A stretch of 64,000 nt of DNA from Verrucomicrobiales bacterium (GTDB lineage: Bacteria; Verrucomicrobiota; Verrucomicrobiia; Limisphaerales; J093): the NCBI GenBank assembly GCA_024233215.1, contig JACKPW010000026.1, positions 9,112-73,111 of the forward strand, given 5' to 3'. Made by a program: the position numbers and the translations under genes. Positions 44,175 to 54,534 of the stretch are shown one piece after another. The notes under the pieces were generated by a model. The model was not told where the DNA came from. It was given only the letters and a program-made list of their open reading frames with translations, and searched no databases. Each line of letters starts with the position of its first letter. Within the stretch, counting starts at the first letter, position 1.

Positions 44175-47100
44175 ATGTTGATCACTCAATCCACCCTGCC
44201 GGCACCCAAGCCGCGGCCCGCCCGCGTCCCAGCGGGTCGCTCCAACCTCCTGCCCTTCCTGCTGGCAGTGTGGCTGGCCCCGGCGCTCCAGGCGGAGGAC
44301 CTCGTCATCAGCGAGATCATGTACCACCCCGCCTCCAACGATGTCCGGGAGGAATACGTGGAGGTCTTCAACCGGGGGGAACTGCCCTGCGACCTGAACG
44401 GCTGGCGATTGAGCGGGGGCGTGGACTTCACCTTCCCGTCGATCACAATCGAACCCGGTGAATACCGCGTGGTGGCGGCTGACCCCGGCGTGTTCGCGGC
44501 CCGGCATCCCGAGGTCACCGGGGTACTCGGCGGTTGGACCGGCCAACTCAGCGACAACGGCGAGGAAATCCGGCTCCGCGATGCCACCGGCGCGCTGGTG
44601 AATTCCGTCACCTATGCCACCGAAGGCGACTGGGGCGTGCGGGTGCGGGGTCCGAACGACCTGGGACACCGCGGCTGGATCTGGAGCGTGCCCCATGATG
44701 GGGGCGGATCCTCACTGGAGCTGATCGGCACCCATCGCTCCAACGACGTGGGTCAGAACTGGGCCGCCAGCCTGGTGGCCGGGGGCACCCCGGGAACCGC
44801 CAACTCCGTGGCGCTTGGCAACGGGCCTCCGTTCATTGCGCAGGTGGAACATCGTCCGGCCGTTCCCGGCTCCTCCGACCCGGTATGGATCACCGCCCAG
44901 GTCACCGACGAGAACTTCATCGGCGTGTCCGTGGTCCTGCACTGGCGCGTGGACCGGGCGCCGGAATTCCAGTCCCTCCCGATGGCGGATGACGGCCAGC
45001 ATGGTGACGGCCGGCCGTTCGACCAGGTGTTCGGCGCCGTGTTGCCGGCGCAACCCCAATCCACCATCGTCGAGTTCTATGTGGAGGCCCGGGATGCCGG
45101 CGGGCTGGTGCGCACCTGGCCCGCCGCGGTCCAGCCCGACGGCGAGCAGATCGCCAACTGCCTCTATCAGGTGGACAACACCGGGTATGAGGGCACGCTC
45201 CCGCTGTTTCGAACCGTGCTGACCGGGGCGGAACTGGCGGAAGTGGAGGAGAACGACGCAAGGGGCTGGTCGGTGAGCAGCGACGCCCTGTTCAATGCCA
45301 CGTTCATCAGCCAGGAGGCCGGCGAGTTCGAGGTCCGGTATCAGACCGGTTTCCGCATCCGGGGGACCACCAGCCGCGAAAACGCCGTCAAGAACCGTCG
45401 GGTGAGTTTCTCCAACGACCGGCCCTGGCACGGCTTGCGCGCCATCAACGTCAACGCCTCGTTCCCCCAGTCCCAGCAGCTCGCGGCCGCGATCTTCCGC
45501 CTCGCGGGACTCGGGGCGCCCACCGCCCGCGCCGTGCGGTTGCGCGAAAACAACGCCGACCGCACCGGCGGCGGGGTTTACGTCGAGGCGGAGGTGATCA
45601 ACAGCGACTTCGCCCGTCGCCAGTTCCCGCTGGACAGCAACGGTAACGTGTATCGCTCCAACTCCGATCTCAGCTACCTGGGAGACGATCCCGCGTTCTA
45701 CCGTGACAACCGGCTCTACGTGAAGCACACCAACACCAGCGCCGACGACTGGAGCGACCTGATCGACCTCCTCCAGGCGTTGAACGAAACGCCGGATGAC
45801 CAGTATGTGTCCGAGGTTTACCGGGTCTGGGACGTGCCGGCATGGATCCGCTTCTTCGCCCTGAACACCCTGCTCTCCAATCAGGAAACCAGTCTCGGCA
45901 TGGGCAAGGCCGGTGATTTCGCGATGTACCGGGGCGTGAACGATCCGCGGTTTGTGCCGGTGCCCTACGACTCGGATTCCTATTGCGGGGTGGTCGGGGG
46001 TCTGGAGTCGCCCATCTGGCGCGCCACACGGCTCGCCACCGTGGAGCGCTTCCTCACCCATCCGGAGTTTGCTCCGCTCTATCACGCCGAGATGTGGCGG
46101 CTCATGGGCGACCTCCTGGATGGCGGGCGGCTCGATCCGCTCATCGACCAGCTGCTCGGCCCCTGGATGGACGTTGCCGGCCGCAGGCAGATCAAGGATT
46201 TCATGGCGGCCCGGCTCGCCTTCGTAAAGGCCAGCCTGCCCGCCCCGGCACTGAAGGTGACCGCCACGCTGCCGTGGAATGCGTATTCCTACACGCCCAC
46301 TCCCACGACCTCCCTGGTCGGCTCGGCGGATCCCGTGCTGACGCGGGCGGTCTTTGCCAACGGCGTCGCCGCGGATTGGGATCCGGTCCTGGGCACCTGG
46401 TCGATTCCCCAACTTCCGCTGCAGCCGGGCGTCAACTGGATCTTCGTCCAGGCGGTGGATGACGCCGGCCGGGAGGTGGCCTCCAAGAGCTGGAGCATCT
46501 GGCGCAACGACCAGGCGGGCCACACGCACCTGGGCGAGGTGAACGCCGACACGGTCTGGGCGGCGGCGGAGGGGCCCCATGTAATCAGTGGCCAGCTGGT
46601 CGTACGGCCCGGGGCCACCCTCACCATCCAGCCGGGCAGTTCGGTCTTCTTCAACGGAGCGGCCTCGTTGTGGGTGGAAGGCCGGTTGCTGGCCGAGGGC
46701 CTGGCCACCAATCCGATCTGTTTCGCCCGGTCCCCCGGAACCTACGGCTTCTGGCCCAGCATCACCCTGCAGAATGCCACGAACGAAAACCGCCTGTCCC
46801 ACGCCACCTTTGAATACTCGGAGAACCAGACCCTCCTGGTCACCAACTCCGTGCTCGTCCTCGAGGACTGCACCTGGGGCGCCATCATCGGATCCGCCAT
46901 CAAGGTCCGAAACGGTTCGTTGGTGGCACGGCGCTGCCGGTTTCCCAACACCCAATGGAGCGAGGTCGTGGCCGGGGTCGGCACCCTGCCCGGCGGACGC
47001 TTCCTCATTGAGGACTGCCGGTTCGGAGTCACCACCGGTTACACGGACATCATCGACATCACCGACACCAACGAAACCAGCGGCCCTGTGATCATCCGGA

Positions 47101-49877
47101 ACAATGTCTTCACCGGTGGCGGCGATGATGGCGTGGATCTCGACGGCACGGCAGCCCTGGTGGAAGGCAACTTCTTCCGGAACTTCCACAAGGACAATAC
47201 CAGTGCCAGCGAGTCCTCCGCCATTGCGGGGGGCGAGTACGCCGGGTATCCCGCAAGGTTGACCGTCGTCAGGAACGTATTCGAGAACAACGACTTCGGC
47301 ATGATGCTGAAGGAACGGGCCGAGGCGTGGATCGAGCACAACACCTTCCTGGGCCACACGCAGGCGGCCCTGGGATTCCACGAGCCCGGCCGGCCATGGG
47401 AATCACCGGCCCGCACCGTTGAGCTGGTCGGGAACATCTTCGCCAACGAGAGCCTCCTCTTCGGCAACCTCGACCCCGAAACCCTGACCAGCGGTGCGTT
47501 GACCCTGGACACCTGGCAGAACCTCTTCCCGCCCGGCCTGACCTGGCCCGGCGAGGGGAACCTCGAAGGCGATCCCCGCTTCGTCAATCCGCCGGGTGAC
47601 CTGCACCTGAGCCCCGGCTCCCCGGCCATCGGGAGCGGGCCCAACGGGCTTGACCAGGGCGCCATGGTGCCGGCGGGCGCTTCCATCAGTGGCGAACCGG
47701 CCGACCTGACCGGCTGGACGTCCGCCACCCTCGCCATCGGTGGACCCGCCATCGTGGAATACCGCTGGCGCCTCAACGGCGAGGGAGACTGGAGCTCCGC
47801 CGCCCCGGTCTCGGAACCGCTGACCCTGGACGGCCTCGACGCCGGTCTGCATTGGGTCGAGGTGATCGGCCGGAATGTGGCCGGCGAATGGCAGCCGGAA
47901 AGTCGCGCCACCGTTTCCCGCAGCTGGACCGTCGAACCGGGGCTCCCCGGCCTGCGTCTGAGCGAGATTCTGGCCTGGAACCGATCCCTGCCCATGGCGG
48001 ACGGCTCCACCCCCGACCTCGTGGAACTTGTCAACGAAGGCCCTTCAACGGTCGACCTCGAGGGGTTCCGCCTCACCGACGATCTGGCCGTGCCCGCCCG
48101 GTTCACTTTCCCCGCCGGCCCGGCCCTGGCACCCGGCGGACGCCTGGTTGTGCTGGCTGCCGACTCCGGACCGCCGGAGGCGGTGTTGCTTGGGTTCGCC
48201 CTGGACTCGGACGGCGACGCTCTCCACCTGCTGCCGCCGGCGGGCGAGGGTGATGTGCCCCTGGACGGGGTGGTCTTCGGACCCCAGCTCGCGGACTTCC
48301 CGGTGGCGCGCGCCGGGGACGGCTCGTGGCGGCTGGCCCTGCCGACCTTCGGCGGCCCGAACACCTTCGTGCCCACGGGCGACCCGCGTGCGGTCCGGCT
48401 CAGCGAATGGCTCGCCCATCCGCTCCTGCCGGACGGGGAGGACTTCGTCGAGCTGTTCAACCCGGAGGAGCTGCCGGTGGACATCGGAGGCCTGTGGCTC
48501 TCGGACGAACCCGTTGGCAACCCGGGGGCGGCGGTCCTGCCCCCGCTCACCTTCCTGGCCGGGCGGGATTATCTCCTGCTGACCGCCGACGGACGGGCGG
48601 GCGGACGCCACCTCGATTTCCGCCTCGCGGCGGACCAGGGAATGCTGGCCTTGTCCGACGCGCAGGGGGCACTGATCGATCAGGTCGTCTATGAGTTCCA
48701 GTGGCCCGGCGTGTCCGCCGGCCGGGTCGACCCGGAGGGGTGGGAAGTGGTGGCGTTCGCGTGGCCCACGCCGGGTGGCCGGCCGCTGGTCGGAGCGGAG
48801 GAGAGCCCGGTGGTTCTCAACGAGATCCTCGCCGACAACCGTTCCTTCCCCGGAACCGGCGGTGTGGTCTCGGACTGGGTGGAACTGATCAATCTCACGG
48901 ACAGCCCCGTCCTCCTGGAGGGGATGAGCCTGACCGACCGGGTGGACGAGCCACGTCGCTGGGTTTTCCCGGCGAATCTCACCCTGGACCCCGGGGCCCG
49001 TTGGACGGTGGATTGCGACCCGACGCGTCCCGCCGACGAGCGCAACACCGGCTTCGGACTCAGTGCGACCGGGGAGGCCTTGTTCCTGCTGGACCCCTCG
49101 GGAAACGTGCTGGACCAGGTCACCTTCGGGCTGCAGGCAGCCGACTGGTCCATCGGCCGGATCCCGGATGGGAACGGAACCTGGGAGGCAGGCCTCCCCA
49201 CTCCGGGGGAACTCAATCAAGCCGTTGCCACCGGACCGTACACCGGCCTGAAGATCAACGAGTGGATGGCGGATCCCGCCCAGGGGGATGATTGGTTCGA
49301 GGTCTTCAATCCGACCTCCCAACCCGTGGCGCTGGCAGGACTTGGCTTCAGCGATTCGCCAACCGCCCCCCCGACCCTCCGGCTTCCGGCCCTGTCGTTC
49401 ATCGGGACCGGCGCCGGGGCATTCCGGCAGTTCCGGGCGGACAACAACCCCGGGGCCGGGGCGGATCACGTCGCTTTCAAACTCTCGGCGGGGGGCGAAT
49501 CCATCGCCCTCAGCGGCCCCAATGAAGTGGTGTTCGAACTGGTCACCTTCGGCCCGCAAAGCGAGGGGGTGTCCGAGGGCCGTTATCCCGACGGTGCCGA
49601 AAGCGTCATGGCGTTTCCGGGCCATGCGACCCCGGGGGCGCCCAACCGGTTCCAGCAGGACCTTCGACTGACCATCCTCCGGCAGGCGGAGGGAACCGTC
49701 CGACTGGAGTGGAACACGATTCCCCAAAAGACGTACCGGCTCGAAGCCACCGCCGATCTCGGGAGTGGCACGTGGGACCCCGTGACGGAGGTGACCGGTG
49801 CCGGCGTCCCGACCAGCCATGTGGACGCGCCCGGCGAATCCGCCCCCCGTTACTACCGCGTCGTCCAGTTGCCGTAA
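44175..49877 (+). CDS. Giant secreted protein: CotH, beta-helix and repeated lamin-tail domains
   Basis: The 1900-residue protein has a signal sequence (LLPFLLAVWLAPALQAED) after a basic N terminus. The order is: a first lamin-tail domain (~41-210, LVISEIMYHPASND), a CotH-like domain (~335-690, with FVPVPYDSDSYCG), and a right-handed parallel beta-helix (~795-1155, SVFFNGAASLWVEGRLLAEG and repeats). Four further lamin-tail repeats (~1260-1820) follow, each starting with L-S-E-x-L-A or similar. The C terminus, DLRLTILRQAEGTVRLEWNT, is a common ending. It is probably an exported surface or biofilm protein. It lies 40 bases after a related giant gene in the same direction. Confidence 0.87.
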   Translation: MLITQSTLPAPKPRPARVPAGRSNLLPFLLAVWLAPALQAEDLVISEIMYHPASNDVREEYVEVFNRGELPCDLNGWRLSGGVDFTFPSITIEPGEYRVVAADPGVFAARHPEVTGVLGGWTGQLSDNGEEIRLRDATGALVNSVTYATEGDWGVRVRGPNDLGHRGWIWSVPHDGGGSSLELIGTHRSNDVGQNWAASLVAGGTPGTANSVALGNGPPFIAQVEHRPAVPGSSDPVWITAQVTDENFIGVSVVLHWRVDRAPEFQSLPMADDGQHGDGRPFDQVFGAVLPAQPQSTIVEFYVEARDAGGLVRTWPAAVQPDGEQIANCLYQVDNTGYEGTLPLFRTVLTGAELAEVEENDARGWSVSSDALFNATFISQEAGEFEVRYQTGFRIRGTTSRENAVKNRRVSFSNDRPWHGLRAINVNASFPQSQQLAAAIFRLAGLGAPTARAVRLRENNADRTGGGVYVEAEVINSDFARRQFPLDSNGNVYRSNSDLSYLGDDPAFYRDNRLYVKHTNTSADDWSDLIDLLQALNETPDDQYVSEVYRVWDVPAWIRFFALNTLLSNQETSLGMGKAGDFAMYRGVNDPRFVPVPYDSDSYCGVVGGLESPIWRATRLATVERFLTHPEFAPLYHAEMWRLMGDLLDGGRLDPLIDQLLGPWMDVAGRRQIKDFMAARLAFVKASLPAPALKVTATLPWNAYSYTPTPTTSLVGSADPVLTRAVFANGVAADWDPVLGTWSIPQLPLQPGVNWIFVQAVDDAGREVASKSWSIWRNDQAGHTHLGEVNADTVWAAAEGPHVISGQLVVRPGATLTIQPGSSVFFNGAASLWVEGRLLAEGLATNPICFARSPGTYGFWPSITLQNATNENRLSHATFEYSENQTLLVTNSVLVLEDCTWGAIIGSAIKVRNGSLVARRCRFPNTQWSEVVAGVGTLPGGRFLIEDCRFGVTTGYTDIIDITDTNETSGPVIIRNNVFTGGGDDGVDLDGTAALVEGNFFRNFHKDNTSASESSAIAGGEYAGYPARLTVVRNVFENNDFGMMLKERAEAWIEHNTFLGHTQAALGFHEPGRPWESPARTVELVGNIFANESLLFGNLDPETLTSGALTLDTWQNLFPPGLTWPGEGNLEGDPRFVNPPGDLHLSPGSPAIGSGPNGLDQGAMVPAGASISGEPADLTGWTSATLAIGGPAIVEYRWRLNGEGDWSSAAPVSEPLTLDGLDAGLHWVEVIGRNVAGEWQPESRATVSRSWTVEPGLPGLRLSEILAWNRSLPMADGSTPDLVELVNEGPSTVDLEGFRLTDDLAVPARFTFPAGPALAPGGRLVVLAADSGPPEAVLLGFALDSDGDALHLLPPAGEGDVPLDGVVFGPQLADFPVARAGDGSWRLALPTFGGPNTFVPTGDPRAVRLSEWLAHPLLPDGEDFVELFNPEELPVDIGGLWLSDEPVGNPGAAVLPPLTFLAGRDYLLLTADGRAGGRHLDFRLAADQGMLALSDAQGALIDQVVYEFQWPGVSAGRVDPEGWEVVAFAWPTPGGRPLVGAEESPVVLNEILADNRSFPGTGGVVSDWVELINLTDSPVLLEGMSLTDRVDEPRRWVFPANLTLDPGARWTVDCDPTRPADERNTGFGLSATGEALFLLDPSGNVLDQVTFGLQAADWSIGRIPDGNGTWEAGLPTPGELNQAVATGPYTGLKINEWMADPAQGDDWFEVFNPTSQPVALAGLGFSDSPTAPPTLRLPALSFIGTGAGAFRQFRADNNPGAGADHVAFKLSAGGESIALSGPNEVVFELVTFGPQSEGVSEGRYPDGAESVMAFPGHATPGAPNRFQQDLRLTILRQAEGTVRLEWNTIPQKTYRLEATADLGSGTWDPVTEVTGAGVPTSHVDAPGESAPRYYRVVQLP

Positions 49878-49974
49878 CCCGACCTCGCGGATTGAGGCGC
49901 ACGCCCCGACGTAACTCTTTACCATGCAGTGAGTGGGGTCGAAATGTCGGCCTGCGGACAGAAGCAGCAAGGAG

Positions 49975-52900
49975 TCAAGGGGCGCGGCGAAGGATCTCGT
50001 CAATGGATTCCGCGACGGTCTGGGGTGTCTCTCCAGTAGGGACCTCGGGAAAAACCGGGCTGCCTGGAGACCACAACTCGACGCTTTCGCTGTGGGCGTC
50101 GAAGTAGTCGCGGCGGGTGGTGACACGGACCGGTTCCGGCATTCCGGGGAGCTGGTAAGCGTATTCCCCGGCTTGGAGGGCTTTGACGGCAACTTCGGGT
50201 GGCAGGGCGTCGGGCCGCTGCAGGACCAAGTCGAGGTCCTCCAACGTGAGTGTTGGAGCGGGCCGAGGCGGTTCTTCGAGGTCGGCTTCGACCATTTCAT
50301 CGAGGTTGAAGCCCTCGTTCCGGGCCTTCTCCGCCTCCTGTTCGAGGTCGCCGGTCAATGCCGAACGGGCATCGGGGTCGCGGCTGTGGGGATTCAGCAC
50401 GTGGCCGCTGATGACGCCAGGGAGCTTGGCGAGAATCGGTTGCAGCCGGCCCACGACGCTTTCGAACAGGTTGATGCGGCGGCGAAGCGCCATGTAAACA
50501 TCGGTTTCGACCGTGCCCTGGTAGTGCAGGTTGATGATCCGGATCTTGGCGTGCTGCTGGCCAAGACGGTCGATTCGGCCGATGCGCTGCTCGACCCGCA
50601 TTGGGTTCCAAGGCATGTCGAAATTGATCAAGGCGCCGCAGAACTGGAAGTTGAGTCCCTCGGCGGCCGCGTCGGTGCAAACCAGCACGTCGGCTTGGCC
50701 GCTGCGAAAGAGCGCCTTGACCTTCTCCCGGGAGATCCGCTGCCAGGTTCCGTCCGGACCGCGAGTTTCGCCACCCCGCCCCGAGAAACACATCACCTTG
50801 AGTTCGGTGTTGATGGCGAGCTGGTCCCGGAGGAAATCCATCGTGTCGGTGTATTGGGTGAAGACCATCACCTGCGGGTATCCGGCCGACCGGAGCGCCT
50901 CGAGTTCGACACGAAGCTGATCCGCCTTCGAGTCGGGCGGGAGTTGACGGATGTCGTCAAGGAGGCGGGCGATCTCGGACTTCTCCTCCTCGGCCAGGCT
51001 GGCTTGCTCGAATTCAGCGATCTCGTCGGGGGATAGAACGTCGCCTTCGGTATCGAGGTTGATATCCTCGACCTCCTCCTCGGTTTGACGTGAACCGGTC
51101 AGGTTGGAGTTGGTCATGGCCTCGAGACGGTCTTCCAACGTGCAGCGCAAGGCCAGGAAGCTGCTGGCGAGCCGGCGCCGGTACACCGTCATCACGAAAC
51201 CAACCGCATTTCGCCGCTTGGCGGAGGCCTGGTTGTAGGTCGAACTGATGTAGTCCTCGACGGCGGCGTAGATCCGGGATTCAGCGGCCGACATTTCGAC
51301 AAAACGGTCCTCGACCGCTCGTTCGGCGATCGGGGTTTCCAACTTGCCGGCCTTGTGGTAGCGGCGGAGAAGATCCCGGGTGTGGCGGGAGATGAGCCGG
51401 CCGACTGGCGAATGGGAACGAATCAGCCTCAGCGCGACGGTCCGCATTTGCGGGGTCATCTGCCGGCGGGGGATGGCGGCTTCGTCGCGAAGGGCGGAAA
51501 GGACTCGTTTCGCCTGCAAGCCGCTTGTGGCGCCAGCGCGCTTCACGGCGGCGACGTCCGACGCGCCGTAGTGCTGTTCGGTAGTCCGGAACATGGCCGC
51601 CAGGAATTCCATGTCGTCATGCGATGGGGCAGGGGATTCTACCTTGGCGAAGAAGCGCAAGAAGGCCTGCTCGTGCCATTCGGTCGGCAATCCCAGCAAC
51701 GACAGCAAGTCCCAGACCTCGACCGGATGGACCTGCATCGGGGTGGCCGTGAGCAGGAGCAGCGCCTGGACACGGTCTTTGAGGCGTTGGAGCAGGTCCA
51801 GGAGCCGGTTGGGGCGGCGGTCGGTTGCGAGTGCCGGCGATTTGCGGCGCGCGTGGTGCGCCTCGTCCAGCACCAGAATGTCCCACGGTTCGGCCTGGTC
51901 GAGTAGTTCTGCGGCCCGGTCGCGACGGCGCATCAAGTGGCTCGAAGCGATCACGAACGGTTGCTTGTGCCAATCCGAACGAGACACCGGTTCGACCAAC
52001 TGGCCCTGCCGGCCAGGGACAGGCAGCCAGTGGAATTCGTCGCCGTCGTAAACCGGCCAGTTCAGATTGAACTTCTCGCGCAGCTCGATCTGCCACTGTG
52101 GACAAACGCTGGCAGGGGCCAGAATGAGAACCCGGCGGGCTTTGCCGGCCAGCCAAGCCTGGCGGATGAGCATCCCTGCCTGGATGGTCTTGCCCAGACC
52201 GACTTCGTCGGCAATGAGCAGTCGCGGGGGCCAATTGCCGTAGAGACGGTCAAAAGCCCGGACTTGATGGGGCCAGGGCTCGACGTTGGCGGTGGCTTCG
52301 CCCACCCGCTCGCCGCCATGGGGCGCTTTCGGGGCTTGCGAGATGTAGGACCAAACGGCTTGGCGGAGGTCGAACAAGGGCTCCGGTTCGGGTGCCGGCT
52401 TTGGTTCCGGGACTTCTGGCTCTTCCGGTTCTGGCTCGGCCTTCTTGAGGCGGGCAGGAAGATCCTTCTCGGGGAGGAAACGGAGTAAGTCGTCACGCAC
52501 CGCATCCGGGACCGGCATGGTGAGCACGTGCGCTGATTCGCCGGCCCAGAGCTTGGCAAAATTGGCTTCCTCGGCGGCGACCCGCGGGTCGTCACCGAGC
52601 CACGAGCGGAAGATGTTGAGGCTTTCCCAGTTCCGCGACCAACCGGCTTCCGTCTCGTTCAAGCTGCCGTTGAAGGCGAGCCGGTCACCGGTCTTGTCCT
52701 CGATGATACCGGCCTTCTCGTGAAAGATGCCCAAGCCCGGCACCGGCTGGCGGGCGTGGTTGCAGGGGACGGCAACCTGCACCTCGATAACCTGGTTGGC
52801 CACCATCCAGGCCAGCAACTCGAGCGCCTGGACTTCGCGCTGGTTTCCCGGTTTGAGCGGGTTGGCGAGCAGATGGACCTGAAGTTGGTCCTGGAGCTCG

Positions 52901-53151
52901 ACCCCTTTTGCGATGGCGTCGATTTCCGGTTGGTCGAGCGTGCATCCGACCAGCAACCGCATGCGGCCGTTGTTGCGGACCAGCCCCTCGATGCCGCGGA
53001 CGGCGAGAGTCAAGGCCCGGGCCTGGAAGTAACCGGTGAGCCGGTCGTAGCGGACGGCGCATTCGAGGGCGGGGACGTAGAAGCCCTTCACCAAATCGCC
53101 GTCATCGGGCGTGTATTTCAGCTTCCAGGTATGGTCACTGAGGAGACTCAT
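49975..53151 (-). CDS. PLD-SNF2 helicase of the defence operon
   Basis: The 1058-residue protein begins with a phospholipase D-like domain carrying one H-x-K site (FHEKAG, ~143, then NGSLNET ~160). A glutamate/proline-rich linker follows. The SF2 helicase core has DEVGLGKT (Walker A, ~316-323), LVLDEAHHARR (DEAH, ~424), a long insert, and the C-terminal helicase domain with QRIGRIDRLGQ (~853). The gene is the last of a minus-strand operon and overlaps the RES toxin gene by 4 bases (ATGA). Helicases of this kind accompany DUF499 and DUF1156 genes in antiviral loci. The motifs are intact. Confidence 0.93.
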   Translation of the reverse strand: MSLLSDHTWKLKYTPDDGDLVKGFYVPALECAVRYDRLTGYFQARALTLAVRGIEGLVRNNGRMRLLVGCTLDQPEIDAIAKGVELQDQLQVHLLANPLKPGNQREVQALELLAWMVANQVIEVQVAVPCNHARQPVPGLGIFHEKAGIIEDKTGDRLAFNGSLNETEAGWSRNWESLNIFRSWLGDDPRVAAEEANFAKLWAGESAHVLTMPVPDAVRDDLLRFLPEKDLPARLKKAEPEPEEPEVPEPKPAPEPEPLFDLRQAVWSYISQAPKAPHGGERVGEATANVEPWPHQVRAFDRLYGNWPPRLLIADEVGLGKTIQAGMLIRQAWLAGKARRVLILAPASVCPQWQIELREKFNLNWPVYDGDEFHWLPVPGRQGQLVEPVSRSDWHKQPFVIASSHLMRRRDRAAELLDQAEPWDILVLDEAHHARRKSPALATDRRPNRLLDLLQRLKDRVQALLLLTATPMQVHPVEVWDLLSLLGLPTEWHEQAFLRFFAKVESPAPSHDDMEFLAAMFRTTEQHYGASDVAAVKRAGATSGLQAKRVLSALRDEAAIPRRQMTPQMRTVALRLIRSHSPVGRLISRHTRDLLRRYHKAGKLETPIAERAVEDRFVEMSAAESRIYAAVEDYISSTYNQASAKRRNAVGFVMTVYRRRLASSFLALRCTLEDRLEAMTNSNLTGSRQTEEEVEDINLDTEGDVLSPDEIAEFEQASLAEEEKSEIARLLDDIRQLPPDSKADQLRVELEALRSAGYPQVMVFTQYTDTMDFLRDQLAINTELKVMCFSGRGGETRGPDGTWQRISREKVKALFRSGQADVLVCTDAAAEGLNFQFCGALINFDMPWNPMRVEQRIGRIDRLGQQHAKIRIINLHYQGTVETDVYMALRRRINLFESVVGRLQPILAKLPGVISGHVLNPHSRDPDARSALTGDLEQEAEKARNEGFNLDEMVEADLEEPPRPAPTLTLEDLDLVLQRPDALPPEVAVKALQAGEYAYQLPGMPEPVRVTTRRDYFDAHSESVELWSPGSPVFPEVPTGETPQTVAESIDEILRRAP

Positions 53152-53852
53152 GGAAGAAATGGAAGAATCGCCACCTGAAGCTGGGTTAGAACTGGATACA
53201 ACTCAGGATGTGCATCAAGCCGGATTGCTGTCCCGAAGGCAAGCTGGTGACGATTGCGTGGGCGGTGAGCCACCTGGAACGAGAGTGCAGGATCAGACAC
53301 CGCCTGGGTGAAGCGCGGCCGTTGGAACAAAGCCACGTTGAAACCGGTCGTCGTGTGCCGGGAGGGATAGAGCAGGCCATCCAGAAGGGTGGGGTAGCGG
53401 GCGAACTGCAACGCCCAGCGCCGGGTGGTGGAATGTCGGCCGGCCACGAACTGGAGGTCGGTGCCAATTTTGGAGAGATTGGCGCCACGGGCATCGAACA
53501 CCCGGGCCTGGGGCAGCCACACAGGGGACACCCACCATTGCTCCAGTTGGGATGTGGTGAGCGCGCGCTGCGGAGTACCGACTGCTCCCCATGAATCATC
53601 AAAGACTTCCAGCAAGGCCACGGCGAGCCTGTCGGCAAGGCAGAGTGTGCCAGGGCCACTCTTCGGGTCGAAGCGGGAGGTTCCACGTTGGCTGAAATGA
53701 ATCGGAGGATAGGGCTGGCCGGTCGAGGCATTGAGACCGTGGACGCGATAGAAGACACCCTCGACCGGAGTGGAAAGCGATACCAGGTCGAGGCGGTCGA
53801 ATTCATCCTGAGGCGGCGGGGCCTGAGGGTTACCAGGTGTTTTCCTTCGCAT
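53148..53852 (-). CDS. RES-domain toxin (NAD+-targeting)
   Basis: The 234-residue protein has the RES hallmarks: an Arg in VFYRVHG (~33-39), IHFSQRGTSRFDP (~52-64) and ALLEVF (~80). The conserved serine and glutamate follow the arginine as in family members. RES toxins degrade NAD+ by phosphorolysis or ADP-ribosylate targets, depending on subtype. It overlaps the upstream Xre/ParS-like protein by 23 bases and the helicase by 4. It therefore sits inside a defence operon, not alone. Confidence 0.85.
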   Translation of the reverse strand: MRRKTPGNPQAPPPQDEFDRLDLVSLSTPVEGVFYRVHGLNASTGQPYPPIHFSQRGTSRFDPKSGPGTLCLADRLAVALLEVFDDSWGAVGTPQRALTTSQLEQWWVSPVWLPQARVFDARGANLSKIGTDLQFVAGRHSTTRRWALQFARYPTLLDGLLYPSRHTTTGFNVALFQRPRFTQAVSDPALSFQVAHRPRNRHQLAFGTAIRLDAHPELYPVLTQLQVAILPFLP

Positions 53853-54528
53853 GCAGCGTGGCGTGCGCCAGAACCTTGTCCTTCTCGCCGCCCCGAAGCA
53901 AATCCAATGGACGTCTGTCGTCCAGTTGCCGCCGGGGATTCAGGAAATAGGCCATCAGCCGCCACTCATCGACGCTGCGAAAGATCTGGAGAACCTCCTG
54001 CACCCCGGGCAGTAGCGCCCCTGTGGCGGTGAACTGCCATGTTGGATAATGGAATTCGTGCCTGGCATCACGCCAATAGAGGATGCGGTGTTCCTTCCGT
54101 CGCCGGTGAAGGACGGCGGCGCTCAATCCGAAACGGCCCTGAAAATCAGCGCCGGTCCAAGCGCCGCCTTCGGCAACCTTGAATTGTTCGACCAACGCAG
54201 CGCCGGCAGCATGAGGGTCGAAGGCGTTCGCATCGGAGGCGCCGGACGTTTCGACAGATTCCACCCGCGTGGTGTCCGCGATATCGACGGTTGGCGGTTC
54301 AACCGTTGTCTGCTGGAGGCGTTCCAAGGCGGCTTCAAATTCCGCTTCCGAGTAACCGGATTGCTCCGTGGCTTTCAGCAATCGTTGGCGGGTGGCCTTC
54401 TGGTCGAGGCTGCCCAAGATGGCCTTCATGGCGCCGAACACTCTCGGGGCCACTGCATCCGCCAGTTGACCGACACCTGACGTCACGTCGACCCCTCGTT
54501 TCTGCCTTTCGATTGCTTCAACTGGCAT
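53830..54528 (-). CDS. Xre/MbcA/ParS-like antitoxin with long N terminus
   Basis: The 232-residue protein ends with RSVDEWRLMAYFLNPRRQLD and then RRPLDLLRGGEKDKVLAHA. This is the toxin-binding domain of antitoxins that pair with RES toxins. A DNA-binding helix-turn-helix-like segment (AWTGADFQGRFGLSAAVLHRRR) precedes it. The N-terminal ~110 residues form an extra region not seen in typical ~140-residue antitoxins. It is immediately upstream of the RES gene and has its own strong promoter (54535-54563). The start ATG at 54528 lies only six bases from the -10 box, so the mRNA may be leaderless. Confidence 0.8.
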   Translation of the reverse strand: MPVEAIERQKRGVDVTSGVGQLADAVAPRVFGAMKAILGSLDQKATRQRLLKATEQSGYSEAEFEAALERLQQTTVEPPTVDIADTTRVESVETSGASDANAFDPHAAGAALVEQFKVAEGGAWTGADFQGRFGLSAAVLHRRRKEHRILYWRDARHEFHYPTWQFTATGALLPGVQEVLQIFRSVDEWRLMAYFLNPRRQLDDRRPLDLLRGGEKDKVLAHATLHAKENTW

Positions 54529-54534
54529 GGTCAG

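Noticed and set aside
44712..47381. 889-codon minus-strand frame
   Set aside because: It is the antisense shadow of the giant lamin-tail/CotH gene, typical of GC-rich DNA.
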